Shown here: piece by piece, positions 23,129-34,041 of the stretch | Layout of the letters: each line of letters begins with the position of its first letter | Position numbering within the stretch: the stretch's first letter is position 1 | Origin: Cryptomeria japonica | Lineage: Eukaryota > Streptophyta > Pinopsida > Cupressales > Cupressaceae | Assembly (NCBI RefSeq): GCF_030272615.1 | Contig: NC_081406.1 | Span: 213,190,997-213,254,996, forward strand | Direction: 5' to 3' | Length of the DNA: 64,000 bases | Translations under genes and position numbers: made by a program | Notes under the pieces: model-generated | What the model was told of the DNA's origin: nothing | Databases searched by the model: none | The model's input: only the letters and a program-made list of their open reading frames with translations

Positions 23129-23989
23129 TGTTGGCATATGGACACTCCAATGAGACATTGTATGTGATTGAAGGTTTTGTCATTGATGGCAACCTTGCAA
23201 TCCTATGGCATCGACAAGACATTATACTGGCAAAGCATTACATAGGCAACCTTGCAATCCTATGGCACCGACAAGATATCATATCAACAAAGCATTACAC
23301 AGGCAAGATAGTGCACCGGCATGAACAAGGACACTGACACCAACATAGAAGAAAATATGTATACCAGCACAAAGGCCAATAGGATTTTTATTATGTAATA
23401 TTTTGTTTATTATTGTAAGCCGATTTGGAAAATTGTAAAATGACTCTTGTATATAAAGGAGATCATTATAGACATTTGCAGATGTGGTGAAGTGATAAAA
23501 AGGGCATAAATAAAATTATTAGGCAGACCTAATGTGCGAATTATAGGTCAAGGGTATATGTAAAGAATAGAGCAAGAACTAGTATTGAATCTGGCATTGC
23601 AGATGCTATTGTAAAGCAGTACAAGTCATTGGATTAGTATAATCCTTATTGTAAGTCATTGTGACCTCCCATTGAGCAATGAGCTCTAGGCAGTTGGCCT
23701 TCCTGCATGTGCAGGCCCCTATTGTAAGTAATATTCTCTTATTGGCCAGTGAGTGAATATTGTGGGTCACAAATCCCACTGAGGTTTTTCCCACACTGGG
23801 TTTCCTCATTAAACATCTTGTGTTATGGTGTCCTTTTCATGTGGATATTCTTGATTCTGTTTATTGCATTATTTCTTGCATACCGGTACACTATTATATT
23901 ATGTTCTACAAGTTTTAACTTAAGAAATTCTTATTACTAGTTAGATAATGATTCACCCCCCCCTCTCAGTATCTATGGGACCCCAAACA
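23129..23989 (+). repeat. 3' LTR of element B
   Basis: 861 bp, TGTTGGCATATGG...CAAACA, pairing with 9845-10703. TATA box at 23450-23459. It abuts the truncated F 5' LTR, which starts TATACTTCAG. Confidence 0.9.
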
Positions 23990-25379
23990 TATACTTCAGT
24001 AATATAACCAAAACTGCTAAACATGCAAACTCAAAAGCATATAAACATTATAAAACTCATAACACCAGATTCAACGTGGAAACCTAAATAGGGAAAAACC
24101 ATTGTGGGATTTCAGACCCACTAAGAAATATACTCTTCTAGAGTATGCTTAGTTAAAAGCAAATTTTGTTAAAGATTACAAACACATTGCTAGATGTGAC
24201 CCAGTTAAGGGATTTCCATCAGATCTGTTAGGATCTTCACCTTGTTACAAGTGACCTTATTAAAGGATTTCAAACACTCAATCAGAATGTCACCTTGCTA
24301 GAGGGTTTTACAAATAAGACTATTAAGTCCACTCGGTTAAGAGATTTTCTGTCACTTTACAAAATAATAGTAATAAAAATCTATCTGCAACTTCACATCT
24401 AAAATGCTAAAGCAGATTCTTATTTTCTCAATACAATATAGTCATAGGACTTTATCTTGTCCATCTGCTAGGCTCTATACTCTGTTATTCAAACATGTCT
24501 TCAAGCTTCAGTGCTCGGTAATCACTATGTAGCATCCCTGTGCATACACTTGCCCCCATCCATTGTTTATCAACAGTTCCTTATTTATAAATAATTTGCC
24601 AACCGCTTAATCTCCTTGATCACATTTCCCATGATCAATCATAGCCATCAGATCTTCACGCTTGACCAGGTTCAATGTATCCTTTGATCTAAAAACGTTT
24701 TACCCCACCTTGGAACTTGTGCTAGGGTATTGCGGTTCAATCTGCACTGTAGATCTTCCTGCCGATTTTCCTTTGCCATAGATTATTTAACAAACTTCAT
24801 GCACAGCATACCAATCATTTAACTAGTTCCAGCTCATCAGCTTCCTTCATTAAATAATGCTTTTATTCATTCAGTGCATTCTATTACTACTTGGTTGCAA
24901 CTCGATAAATACTAAACTTTACTCGGTAGACATTCTGCCTTCATTAACTGATAGCGATAACCTTAGGGTTTATCGACTAGGTTCCTTAGGGTTTACCAAC
25001 TAGGTTCTTTTCTCGGTAACATAGTATAGTATTAACCTTACAATCGATAACATATGTATGATATCAAAACAATCTAAACATCATGATCTTATCATTGTCT
25101 AACTCGGTAATAGTTACTCATTGAATAACTTATTCCTCCCCTTATTTATCACGTTTTGTCTGTGTCTTTTACTGACATCTTTATACTCATCAAATCATAA
25201 TTCTTAAGATATGGCAACATCATACTAAATTAGAAAATCAATTTCTTGACATCAATGACAAAATAATAATATTAAGATAGTAAACATCCTTGATCGGTTA
25301 TATCCATAGTCATCAACAACCTTCTCAATATCCTTATTGAAATGCCAACAATCTCCCTTTGTCTGTTATAATGCCAACA
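23990..25379 (-). repeat. 5' LTR remnant of Copia element F
   Basis: Matches 4074-5457 with small indels (a 25-bp-class deletion near 24710, an insertion near 24975). The last ~95 bp of the LTR in element orientation, the PBS and the start of gag are missing because of the B insertion and the associated deletion. Confidence 0.85.
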
Positions 25380-26290
25380 CTTATCTCTAAGGCTAACTGA
25401 TCCATTTTTGCCAGTGGGCACCGACAAGTAAGCTTAATGGAAAGAAGAGTGAAAGAGATTGTAGATGAGACTGTAGATAATTGGGATATATTTTTTGTAG
25501 AGAAGGAAAAAAAAGAGGAAATGAATCGACATAAAAATACATTCAAAGTTTATTAGAAAGACAAGGACAAGGGCAAAGGAAAAAATGGTGGAGTTCCAAA
25601 CATCAAGATTACTGACAATCTACCACCACCTTTGGATACTGAATCGGTACAGTCAGATGATCCACTGGTTATTGACACTAAAGGTATTACACACGATGAT
25701 ACAAATCCTGAATCTAAGATACTCTTTACCATGAATGTGGATAATCAAGAAGTAAATATTGTTGTGGATAAGGATAATTCAGATGTTAAGGCAGAAAATG
25801 TTGACAATGGTAACATTGTAGAGAAACTGGTAGAAACTGTTCAAGTTGAGATCCCAACCCAAATAGAGAAACCGTGAGAAACTAAAAAACCTACTAAAGG
25901 TAAAGATACTGGCACAGGGCCACCAGAGACAGAGATACTGGCAGTTGGAATCTCAGAAAAACAAGCTGAGACAGAGGTACACACTGAAATAGAGAAACTG
26001 GAAATCATTGAGACATTAAAACAGTTTGAGAAACCTTTGCAGGTTGAGATGCAAACCTAGACTGATCCACCGGAGGAAAATGAAAGCAAAATGATTACAC
26101 CAGATGGAAGCACAAAAGTAATAAAGGTAATTGGTCAGACATTCGGCACATCTACAGGTGAATTAAGACCTACCAATGTTATAGAGGTACTTTTGGATTC
26201 AATCAAAAAGATAATGGATTGCAATTCATTGGCCTACAAGAAAATTGATAACACTTTACCAGTTCTTAAATAGATTGCACCAAATTGTAA
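25380..26290 (+). pseudogene. Element A ORF2, middle part
   Basis: The ORF2 homology resumes immediately after the right end of F. It matches B residue for residue in places: NWDIFFVEKEKKEE against B's GWDIFLVDKEKKEE, KDKDKGKGK against KDRDKGKGK, and MNVDNQEVNIVVDKD against VNVDTQKINIIVDKD. The stretch is rich in Glu/Thr/Pro with repeated ETEKP-like motifs. Several in-frame stops and frameshifts are present (for example TGA at about 25875, TAG near 26058, TAG at about 26271). It ends where element D inserted, within a codon run matching B's IAPNRNID. Confidence 0.7.
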
Positions 26291-26295
26291 CATAG

Positions 26296-27998
26296 TGTAG
26301 CATCGTAAATTGTACGCACTTGCTAGGGTGGTACAATTTCACACCTAGTTTAGCACCCGCCTTGGCGCATTTTGCATTTTGCATTGCATTTCCCCTTTAG
26401 CACTTAATTAATTAAATTAATTAGGTCTAAGGTCCTATTTTATCATCTCCCATATCATAAAGTTGGGCCCTTTCATTAAAGTGTGCCCCTTTCATTTTAT
26501 TCTTCCAATACATCATTTAATCAAAAACCCTAATTAGGTCCTATTTTGAACTTGGGGGCTTGATTTCGGGGGTCAAAACATCTCGAAATCACCTGTAACT
26601 TCGGGATTCTCTCTAAAATCATCATATCTGACGGCCCTGAAAATTTGGTGAAAAGTTGTCGGGACCATGGCGCCCGGAGTGCAACATGGTCCCGGACATT
26701 TTTCCCAAAATTTTGGGAGCACGATCCAATCATAAAATAAAGCTTAACCCCAAGAAATTGGCGGGACATTCAATCTCTAGGTCGGCCAAAATACGAATTT
26801 ACAACCTAGGGTTTCATACATAAAAGCTCTCTTTCCTCATTGGAGAGGATCGAATTTTTGATTTTCAGAGCCTGATATGCAGCGAAAGAGCAGATCTTTG
26901 AAGACTTCAACAACATTCAACATCCATCTATCAAGTATTCATCAATTTCATTCATTCATTTAGGGCTTGGAAGACATTGAAGAACAATAGGAGATTACCG
27001 ACTGAAGATTGGCTTGTACTCCTCCCTTGAGGGTTGGGTATGATTTCATGTTGTTTTCATGTCTTTGCATAAGCTTCAATATATCATTTATTCATACTTT
27101 AGATCACTTTGCATCTTGATTTAGAGCATTTACATTATCATTTACAAGCAATTAGGGTTTACTTTCTAGGTTGCTCTAGTTTGCTTTCTTGCATTTAAGG
27201 ACCTTGCACACACACTAGGTCTGCACACACAATACATTTTACAATACAACTTGGCTATTCGTGGAGGTGGAAATCACCGAAGCGGGGGTTTGACTAAGGC
27301 AAAACCCTATATAGCCACCCAAACACCTTTTCAGATATAAGTGCAGGTTTTGGGACTCGGACGACGCTGCAGGTTGCAGATCCGGGAGAAGCAGACTGAG
27401 ACCGACCTTCCCACCAAATTTCAGAGAAAAAGACCAGGAAAGGGGCGTGGGGCACCCTGGTCCTACCAGGACAGGGGCGCTGGGCACCCTGGTCCCTTCT
27501 GGGCGCCCTGGTCCCTACTGGGCGCCCTGGTCCCTGGGACAGGGGCGCTGGGCGCCCTGGTCCGACAGCATTTTCAGCATTTTTGACAGCTTTTTCCAAA
27601 GTGCAAAAACAGCAGTTTCCGGAGCAATTTCAGGGGCAGAATCAGGACAGTGGCGCCCGCGCCCCTGTCCTGAACATTTTCAGTCAGATTTTAACTCCGG
27701 GTACGCATTTTCATTCTTGTCTTATCCTTGTGTTTACAGCTTTCCATCATTTAAGTTCAATTCTGCAATCTTGTCATTAGTTCCTACTTGCATTTTGGGA
27801 TTAGGACTTGAACTTGCATCATTTTATCTTTCAATTTCAACAAGGGAATAGAAATCCTAATAGATATCCCGTGGCTCTCTCTTTCACAAAAAGAAGTAGC
27901 CAATTGTGCGATATCTCTAGGCTCTTTCATATTCCGTAATGTGTGTCAAAAGGTAGGATTAGGGCATGTTAACCTAGTCTCGCTTTTTCCCCTACACA
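26296..27998 (+). repeat. 5' LTR of element D
   Basis: 1703 bp, TGTAGCATCG...CCCTACACA. A GC-rich block at about 27440-27565 has short tandem units of GGGCGCCCTGGTCCC type in otherwise AT-rich DNA. ORFs through this block (27239-27851, both strands) have repeat-derived compositions and no support as genes. Confidence 0.92.
27450..27565 (+). repeat. GC-rich minisatellite inside the D LTR
   Basis: Several imperfect copies of a ~15-17 bp unit CTGGGCGCCCTGGTCCCTA, alternating with GGACAGGGGCG. The same block is in the 3' LTR at about 33488-33600 with a few substitutions. The GGGCGCCC cores are palindromic. Confidence 0.7.
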
Positions 27999-28001
27999 TT
28001 T

Positions 28002-28016
28002 TGGTGAACCCGACGT
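28002..28016 (+). other. Primer binding site of element D (tRNA not identified)
   Basis: TGGTGAACCCGACGT begins 3 bp after the LTR end, the position and TGG start expected of a PBS. It is not the initiator-Met type of A, B, C and E. I cannot name the tRNA from memory with confidence. Confidence 0.65.
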
Positions 28017-28162
28017 GAATCTATCATTGCTTCCTCTTGCATTGCATTTGTTAGATCTAGATCTAGATTTAGTGTGTTTTCATTTCATTTTCATTAAAAA
28101 AAAAAAAAAAAAAAAAAGTGTGTTTCTTTGCATTGTGTGTTTAAATTTTATGCAATTTCAAA

Positions 28163-31100
28163 ATGTTAGATTTTTATTTGCAAGATGATCATATTTGTGA
28201 TGATTATGAGTTAGATGAAGCTTTAGAAGAATTTTTGAAACCTAAATATACCAAACCTTCATTTTACCAAAAACTCATAAACCTTGTTACTATGCCATTT
28301 AGATGTGATGAGAAAGATAAGTCAAATGGTTCCTCTCAAGGGTACATTCCTATCAACTCTTCCACTGAATCTAGTAACATGGTTGTGTTCAATAATCCCC
28401 TCTATGATGAAATATCTCCTTTTGAATCAAAAGATAAACCTTTTAATAGATATGATCATGCTTTGTGGGATGATGCCCTTGATGCCTTTGTGTCTCCTAA
28501 AAAATACTCCCTTCATGAGGATCCTTGTGTGCAAGAAGATGACATTATCCCTACATTTCCTAGTGATGGCCTTTCCTTTTCCAACAAAATTCCCACTAGA
28601 GATGATGAATTAATGATAAATGCTTACCCTTCTCCTAAAGTTTGTCTTACCCATAAGCATCCCTTAGAGAAAGAAGATGAAATAATAAGCAATTTCCTTA
28701 ATTCTCTCTCCCCTAAAGATCATATTGAACATATTTTGAGGAAAGAGGATGAGTTTAACACATTTATTGATGCTTTCCCTCCTAAGGATGAAGAATTAAT
28801 AAACAATGTTATCTCCTCTCCCGAAATTGACAATACTTTAAACATTCCTTTCAACAACCTCACTATTTGGGATGAACCATTAGAAGAAGGTATAGATTAT
28901 TCTCTATCCCTAGCCAAAGGGGATGAAATCAAGATTGGAAACTCCCTTGATAGTTTCTCCCCTTCCTTGAATCTCAATTATTCTCCCTCTAAAAATAAAG
29001 CATCTCCCTCTCCTCAACTTGGTTCTACTCATAAGGAAACCCTAGTTCAAAACAAGATGGTTAACATTTCTTTCAAAGATCTCCCTCTCAAAAGTGAGAC
29101 TTTAGAGAGTAGTGTTGATCCTTCTCCTAGAGAGTTTATTCCCCATGTAGATCCTTTGATGATAGATGATGATATGACCTTTCCTCTTCCTACTAGAACA
29201 TCAATGCTTACCCCTTGTCTCTCTCCTAAAATTGATTTGATCCGTGATAAGATTTTAGTGCAAGAGAAGACTATCAATAATTCTTCCAACACTTTTGTTC
29301 ATTCCTCTAAACCATCCTCAATCAATTTGATACATGTGAATGAGACACCTAACAAACCTCTCTTCACTGTCCAAGGTGCTTGTCCTTCTCAAAATTCTCA
29401 ACCTTTAAATAAGCCTATCTTAGTGGTTCAAGGTGGTTATGCGAATGATTCTTTTTGCACTCCTAAGAAACCCATTATTACTGTGCAAGGAGGTTATTCT
29501 TCTAAGAGCCCTTATGAGTATGCTAAGCAACTAACTAGAGAGAGTTATCATGCGGTTGCTCATACCTATAACACAAGAAACAATAGGCAACCTAGTCCTC
29601 CTCCAGTTATCCCCACTTCACTTCCTCCTTCCCAACCTATTCTTCCTCAAGTGCCTCGTATTTCACAAATGCCTAGTAAGGACTATGATCTCATAGAACA
29701 ACTTAAAGCTACCCCTGCTAAGATATCTCTTTGGGATTTGATACAAACTTCTTCTGTTCATCATGGAATGTTACAAGATGCCTTGAAAGATTTGAATGTT
29801 CCTCCACCTAATACATCTAGTAATATAGTGTCTTTGGTTAACTCTGTGATGAATCCTAAAGCTCAAATTGTGTTTACCCAAGATGAGTTGCCTACTAGTG
29901 AAATTCAACAACAATATGATCCCTTGATGATTATGGTTATCATAAATGACACTGCTATAAGACGAACACTGGTAGATAATGGCTCTGGCCTTAATGTGTG
30001 TAGCATTAATTTATTGCATAAGATGAATGTGGATACATCCCTTATTGAGCCTGACTCTCATCCCATTCAAGGCTTTGATAATGTGGCTAAGTCTTCATTA
30101 GGTATTATCACCTTACCCGTCACAGTGGGACCTGTTACTTTGCCTACTCCTATCCATGTTATGTCTGGAAATCTAACATACAACTTGTTATTAGGGAGAC
30201 CCTGGATTCACAGTATGCAAGCTGTCCCCTCTACATTGCATAGACAAGTTAAATTCATTTATAACAATAAGACATATACCTTGATAGGTGATACTAAACT
30301 TCAGGCTTGTTTGCAAACATCTACTTCCAAAGGGAGTTCTTCTAAGCCTTCCTCTTCTAGTGATGACTCGTTAAACAAGATACCTATGGATGAATCATCA
30401 CCCTTTGATAATCAAAATTCTTTGGATGAGTCTAAAGCTCCTGAAGAAGATCCTTCTCAACTTGAGTCTACACATGAAAAGGCTTTTGATCCTGAGAAGG
30501 TTCTCGCGGAAGACGATTGGGGATCTCTTGATTTTAATCCCACCTTTGTAGGTGAATATAGGGTTCCTCCTAGAGATCTTAAAGGTAAAAAGAAGGAAGA
30601 AACTAGAGATCAATCAGTCTTACCTGAATCTATGAGCAATAATTTTGTGGCCGCTTCTCAAACTTCTTCTCCTCACACCTCTAATTATGAAGAGTTTGAT
30701 TCTTTGTCTTATGAAAAACCACCTTCTCTTCCTGAAATGGCTGATCGTTATGGTCGTGGTTTTCGCATTTTTGCTAAGCATGGGTATCATGGAAATGGTT
30801 GTGGCGCTCATGAACAAGGGATAAAAGTTCCTCTAGAGACTAATTTTCACAATTATGCCTTTGGACTTGGCTATAATCCCTGCAAACGCACTAAAGCATC
30901 TAAAAGACCATCTCTTAATGTGAATGCTATATTTAGTAGTGATGATGATCTCACTTCAACTAAATCATCTTCTACTTCTATCAACTCTCATTCCCCTCAT
31001 AAGGAAATCTTGGCAATGAACAAATCTCTTTATGAATCCCCTCAAATTTCTAAATCCACTTATGAATCTTTATCTCCTATTCATCATAAAGTCCTTTCCT

Positions 31101-31258
31101 CCAGGGATAAGGCTCTAATAAATTACACTCATCCCTCTTCTAAGAGTTCTTGTGACTTTTCTTCTTCAATTTTATACATGTTTTTGATCTCACTTATAGT
31201 TGAGCATTTAGCATGTCATATTCAAATACCTCATTCAATCTATCATGTCTTTAAATAA
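28163..31258 (+). CDS. Element D 1031-aa protein with retropepsin-like and G-patch domains
   Basis: An uninterrupted 1031-codon ORF 160 bp after the PBS, in the only position where gag-pol would be. The N-terminal ~590 residues are acidic, Ser/Pro-rich and probably disordered, with no CCHC knuckle or recognisable capsid fold. Three repeats of the type KP-I/L-x-T/V-VQGG occur at about 398-446. About 580-720 is retropepsin-like: IRRTLVDNGSGLNV (active-site Asp near 603, DNGS where DTGS/DSGS is usual) and LLGRPWIHSMQAVPSTLH, as in plant Gypsy proteases. About 857-909 is G-patch-like: GFRIFAKHGYHGNGCG, QGIKVPLE, FGLGYNP. RT, RNase H and integrase are missing. Intact reading and near-identical LTRs suggest recent activity with help in trans. 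Confidence 0.85.
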   Translation: MLDFYLQDDHICDDYELDEALEEFLKPKYTKPSFYQKLINLVTMPFRCDEKDKSNGSSQGYIPINSSTESSNMVVFNNPLYDEISPFESKDKPFNRYDHALWDDALDAFVSPKKYSLHEDPCVQEDDIIPTFPSDGLSFSNKIPTRDDELMINAYPSPKVCLTHKHPLEKEDEIISNFLNSLSPKDHIEHILRKEDEFNTFIDAFPPKDEELINNVISSPEIDNTLNIPFNNLTIWDEPLEEGIDYSLSLAKGDEIKIGNSLDSFSPSLNLNYSPSKNKASPSPQLGSTHKETLVQNKMVNISFKDLPLKSETLESSVDPSPREFIPHVDPLMIDDDMTFPLPTRTSMLTPCLSPKIDLIRDKILVQEKTINNSSNTFVHSSKPSSINLIHVNETPNKPLFTVQGACPSQNSQPLNKPILVVQGGYANDSFCTPKKPIITVQGGYSSKSPYEYAKQLTRESYHAVAHTYNTRNNRQPSPPPVIPTSLPPSQPILPQVPRISQMPSKDYDLIEQLKATPAKISLWDLIQTSSVHHGMLQDALKDLNVPPPNTSSNIVSLVNSVMNPKAQIVFTQDELPTSEIQQQYDPLMIMVIINDTAIRRTLVDNGSGLNVCSINLLHKMNVDTSLIEPDSHPIQGFDNVAKSSLGIITLPVTVGPVTLPTPIHVMSGNLTYNLLLGRPWIHSMQAVPSTLHRQVKFIYNNKTYTLIGDTKLQACLQTSTSKGSSSKPSSSSDDSLNKIPMDESSPFDNQNSLDESKAPEEDPSQLESTHEKAFDPEKVLAEDDWGSLDFNPTFVGEYRVPPRDLKGKKKEETRDQSVLPESMSNNFVAASQTSSPHTSNYEEFDSLSYEKPPSLPEMADRYGRGFRIFAKHGYHGNGCGAHEQGIKVPLETNFHNYAFGLGYNPCKRTKASKRPSLNVNAIFSSDDDLTSTKSSSTSINSHSPHKEILAMNKSLYESPQISKSTYESLSPIHHKVLSSRDKALINYTHPSSKSSCDFSSSILYMFLISLIVEHLACHIQIPHSIYHVFK

Positions 31259-32333
31259 CATTAATGGCTATTATGTTGCTCATCATTATGTGACATTGGT
31301 AGCTCATTTACTGGGGGCTCATTGTCATTCGTGATGGTACAATTTCAAGTGCAATCATATTTTTTTTTTGAAGCAACATAATAGCCTAATTTTCTTGTTC
31401 TTATGGGCACAAGAGTGATTTCATACATCTCTTCTTTTGCTTATGTCCAAATCTCTTCCTAGAAGATTGTGTAAGTCCTTCTCATTGAGGCAATGATCTT
31501 TCCTTATTTTTATCTAAGGATCCACTTTTTCCTATTTTGTGGATGGTGTGAACTTTATTACTTGATGTTATTCCTTGTAGGCATTTGTTGTTTGTTCAAG
31601 GATTCTCTCTTACAAGAGGTGTAAGTCCTTGACTACAACCTCTTTTGCACTTGGTAAAATACATCTATAATGAATTCACTCTCCTAATTGCGTTAAAAGG
31701 AGCGTCATCCTTCATTAAGAATCACTTTCACCTCGCAAAAGAAGGAAGTATTGCATTCTTATTCTCTTCTTTGTCTTATTCTAGAAGATGTTATATTTGT
31801 CTAACTCATGGATCACCAATGTGTGTATTCATGCCTTTTTTTCCTTTCTTTTTCTTCTCTTTGCATTTTGTTTCCATGTACATCCCTCATCTTGTGTTAG
31901 AGAACTCTCAAATCCTCACACTCTTTGTCGTGTTGGAATTGAGATTTAGTCCTCTTTCTTACCAAATGATTCTCCATTAGTTTTTGATCTCATATCAAAT
32001 CTTCTTGTGAGCATTTGTCATCAATATTCTTTAACAATTCGAAGTGGTAAACATGATACCCTGTTTCAACTCACTAAAATTAGCAAGCCGAAACAGGGGG
32101 GGGCATATAGCTACCCTCGAATTTTTCATCACCTTCCTTAGTAAGCATTAGGTGATTTTGTGATCTAACGTGTGTTTTGTAGGGTGCGGTTCCTAACTGT
32201 GTACTACAGATACCGCTGGGGGCTTCGTTCGACAGACTTATGGATATATCCTTTTTCAAATAATGTTTACTTTTCTGTACTTTAGCTTGCATATGCACGT
32301 AGTGTTCATATGACCGCTAAAGTGGGGGCTAAA
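31259..32333 (+). other. Element D 3' untranslated region
   Basis: 1.07 kb of T-rich sequence without a supported ORF. A G8 tract (AAACAGGGGGGGGCATA) at about 32087-32105 looks like an internal purine tract, and TAAAGTGGGGGCTAAA at 32318-32333 is the PPT candidate touching the 3' LTR. ORFs 31645-31980 and 32080-32298 have no recognisable features. Confidence 0.55.
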
Positions 32334-34036
32334 TGTAGCATCATAAATTGTACGCACTTGCTAGGGTGGTACAATTTCACACCTAGTTTAGCACCCGCCT
32401 TGGCACATTTTGCATTTTGCATTGCATTTCCCCTTTAGCACTTAATTAATTAAATTAATTAGGTCTAAGGTCCTATTTTATCATCTCCCATATCATAAAG
32501 TTGGGCCCTTTCATTAAAGTGTGCCCCTTTCATTTTATTCTTCCAATACATCATTTAATCAAAAACCCTAATTAGGTCCTATTTTGAACTTGGGGGCTTG
32601 ATTTCGGGGGTCAAAACATCTCGAAATCACCTGTAACTTCGGGATTCTCTCTAAAATCATCATATTTGACGGCCCTGAAAATTTGGTGAAAAGTTGTCAG
32701 GACCATGGCGCCCGGAGTGCAACATGGTCCCGGACATTTTTCCCGAAATTTTGGGAGCACGATCCAATCATAAAATAAAGCTTAACCCCAAGAAATTGGC
32801 GGGACATTCAATCTCTAGGTCGGCCAAAATACGAATTTACAACCTAGGGTTTCATACATAAAAGCTCTCTTTCCTCATTGGAGAGGATCGGATTTTTGAT
32901 TTTCAGAGCCTGATATGCAGCGAAAGAGCAGATCTTTGAAGACTTCAACAACATTCAACATCCATCTATCAAGTATTCATCAATTTCATTCATTCATTTA
33001 GGGCTTGGAAGACATTGAAGAACAATAGGAGATTACCGACTGAAGATTGGCTTGTACTCCTCCCTTGAGGGTTGGGTATGATTTCATGTTGTTTTCATGT
33101 CTTTGCATAAGCTTCAATATATCATTTATTCATACTTTAGATCACTTTGCATCTTGATTTAGAGCATTTACATTATCATTTACAAGCAATTAGGGTTTAC
33201 TTTCTAGGTTGCTCTAGTTTGCTTTCTTGCATTTAAGGACCTTGCACACACACTAGGTCTGCACACACAATACATTTTACAATACAACTTGGCTATTCAT
33301 GGAGGTGGAAATCACCGAAGTGGGGGTTTGACTAAGGCAAAACCCTATATAGCTGCCCAAACACCTTTTCAGATATAAGTGCAGGTTTTGGGACTTGGAC
33401 GACGCCGCAGGTTGCAGATCCGGGAGAAGCAGACTGAGACTGACCTTCCCACCAAATTTCAAAGAAAAAGACCAGGACAGGGGCGTGGGGCGCCCTGGTC
33501 CTACCAGGACAGGGGCGCTGGGCACCCTGGTCCCTTCTGGGTGCCCTGGTCCCTACTGGGCGCCCTGGTCCCTAGGATAGGGGCGCTGGGCGCCCTGGTC
33601 TGACAGCATTTTCAGCATTTTTGACAGCTTTTTCCAAAGTGCAAAAACAACAGTTTCCGGAGCAGTTTCAGGGGCAGAATCAGGACAGTGGCGCCCGCGC
33701 CCCCGTCCTGAACATTTTCAGTTAGATTTTAACTCCGGGTATGCATTTTCATTCTTGTCTTATCCTTTTGTTTACAGCTTTCCATCATTTAAGTTCAATT
33801 CTGCAATCTTGTCATTAGTTCCTACTTGCATTTTGGGATTAGGACTTGAACTTGCATCATTTTATCTTTCAATTTCAACAAGGGAATAGAAATCCTAATA
33901 GATATCTCGTGGCTCTCTCTTTCACAAAAAGAAGTAGCCAATTGTGCGATATCTCTAGGCTCTTTCGTATTCTGTAATGTGTGTCAAAAGGTAGGATTAG
34001 GGCATGTTAACCTAGTCTTGCTTTTTCCCCTACACA
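32334..34036 (+). repeat. 3' LTR of element D
   Basis: 1703 bp, TGTAGCATCA...CCCTACACA, near-identical to 26296-27998. It is followed by CATAG. Confidence 0.92.
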
Positions 34037-34041
34037 CATAG

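Larger units (their letters stand above)
9845..23989 (+). mobile_element. Element B: non-autonomous Copia-related element nested in F, host to C
   Basis: 5' LTR 9845-10703, PBS 10706-10717, ORF1 10775-11910, ORF2 12150-13818 plus 21836-22913, PPT 23117-23128, 3' LTR 23129-23989. Without C it is about 6.1 kb. The LTRs are similar in sequence to those of A and share its layout. No pol domains are visible. The 3' LTR ends at CAAACA directly against the F LTR at a point equivalent to 4074, as expected for an insertion. The left flank is instead an extra B tail joined to F gag. Confidence 0.85.
3978..25379 (-). mobile_element. Element F: Ty1/Copia retrotransposon inserted in A, itself carrying B and C
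   Basis: F is a minus-strand Copia element with domain order gag, protease, integrase, RT, RNase H. The 3' LTR is at 3978-5457. The 5' LTR is the remnant 23990-25379, which lacks its last ~95 bp because element B lies there. Flanks are CTTAA (3973-3977) and CTTAT (25380-25384), a 5-bp duplication with one change, and ORF2 of A continues across the site. The PBS and N-terminal gag are missing: coding stops at about 9592 and B-derived sequence begins at 9593. So F was hit by B and then suffered a deletion. Confidence 0.85.
26296..34036 (+). mobile_element. Element D: non-autonomous Ty3/Gypsy-like element inserted in A
   Basis: 7741 bp, flanked by CATAG at 26291-26295 and 34037-34041. Identical-length LTRs of 1703 bp (26296-27998, 32334-34036), PBS-like site from 28002, one long ORF (28163-31258), and a purine-rich tract before the 3' LTR. 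The LTRs differ at only a small number of sites, so this is the youngest insertion in the window by LTR comparison. The only pol-type domain is a protease-like one; RT, RNase H and integrase are absent. Removing D rejoins ORF2 of A. Confidence 0.92.

Noticed and set aside
27239-27851. GC-rich ORFs on both strands inside the D 5' LTR, with twins at 33277-33603
   Set aside because: They follow the LTR minisatellite, occur in both LTRs and have no protein family features.
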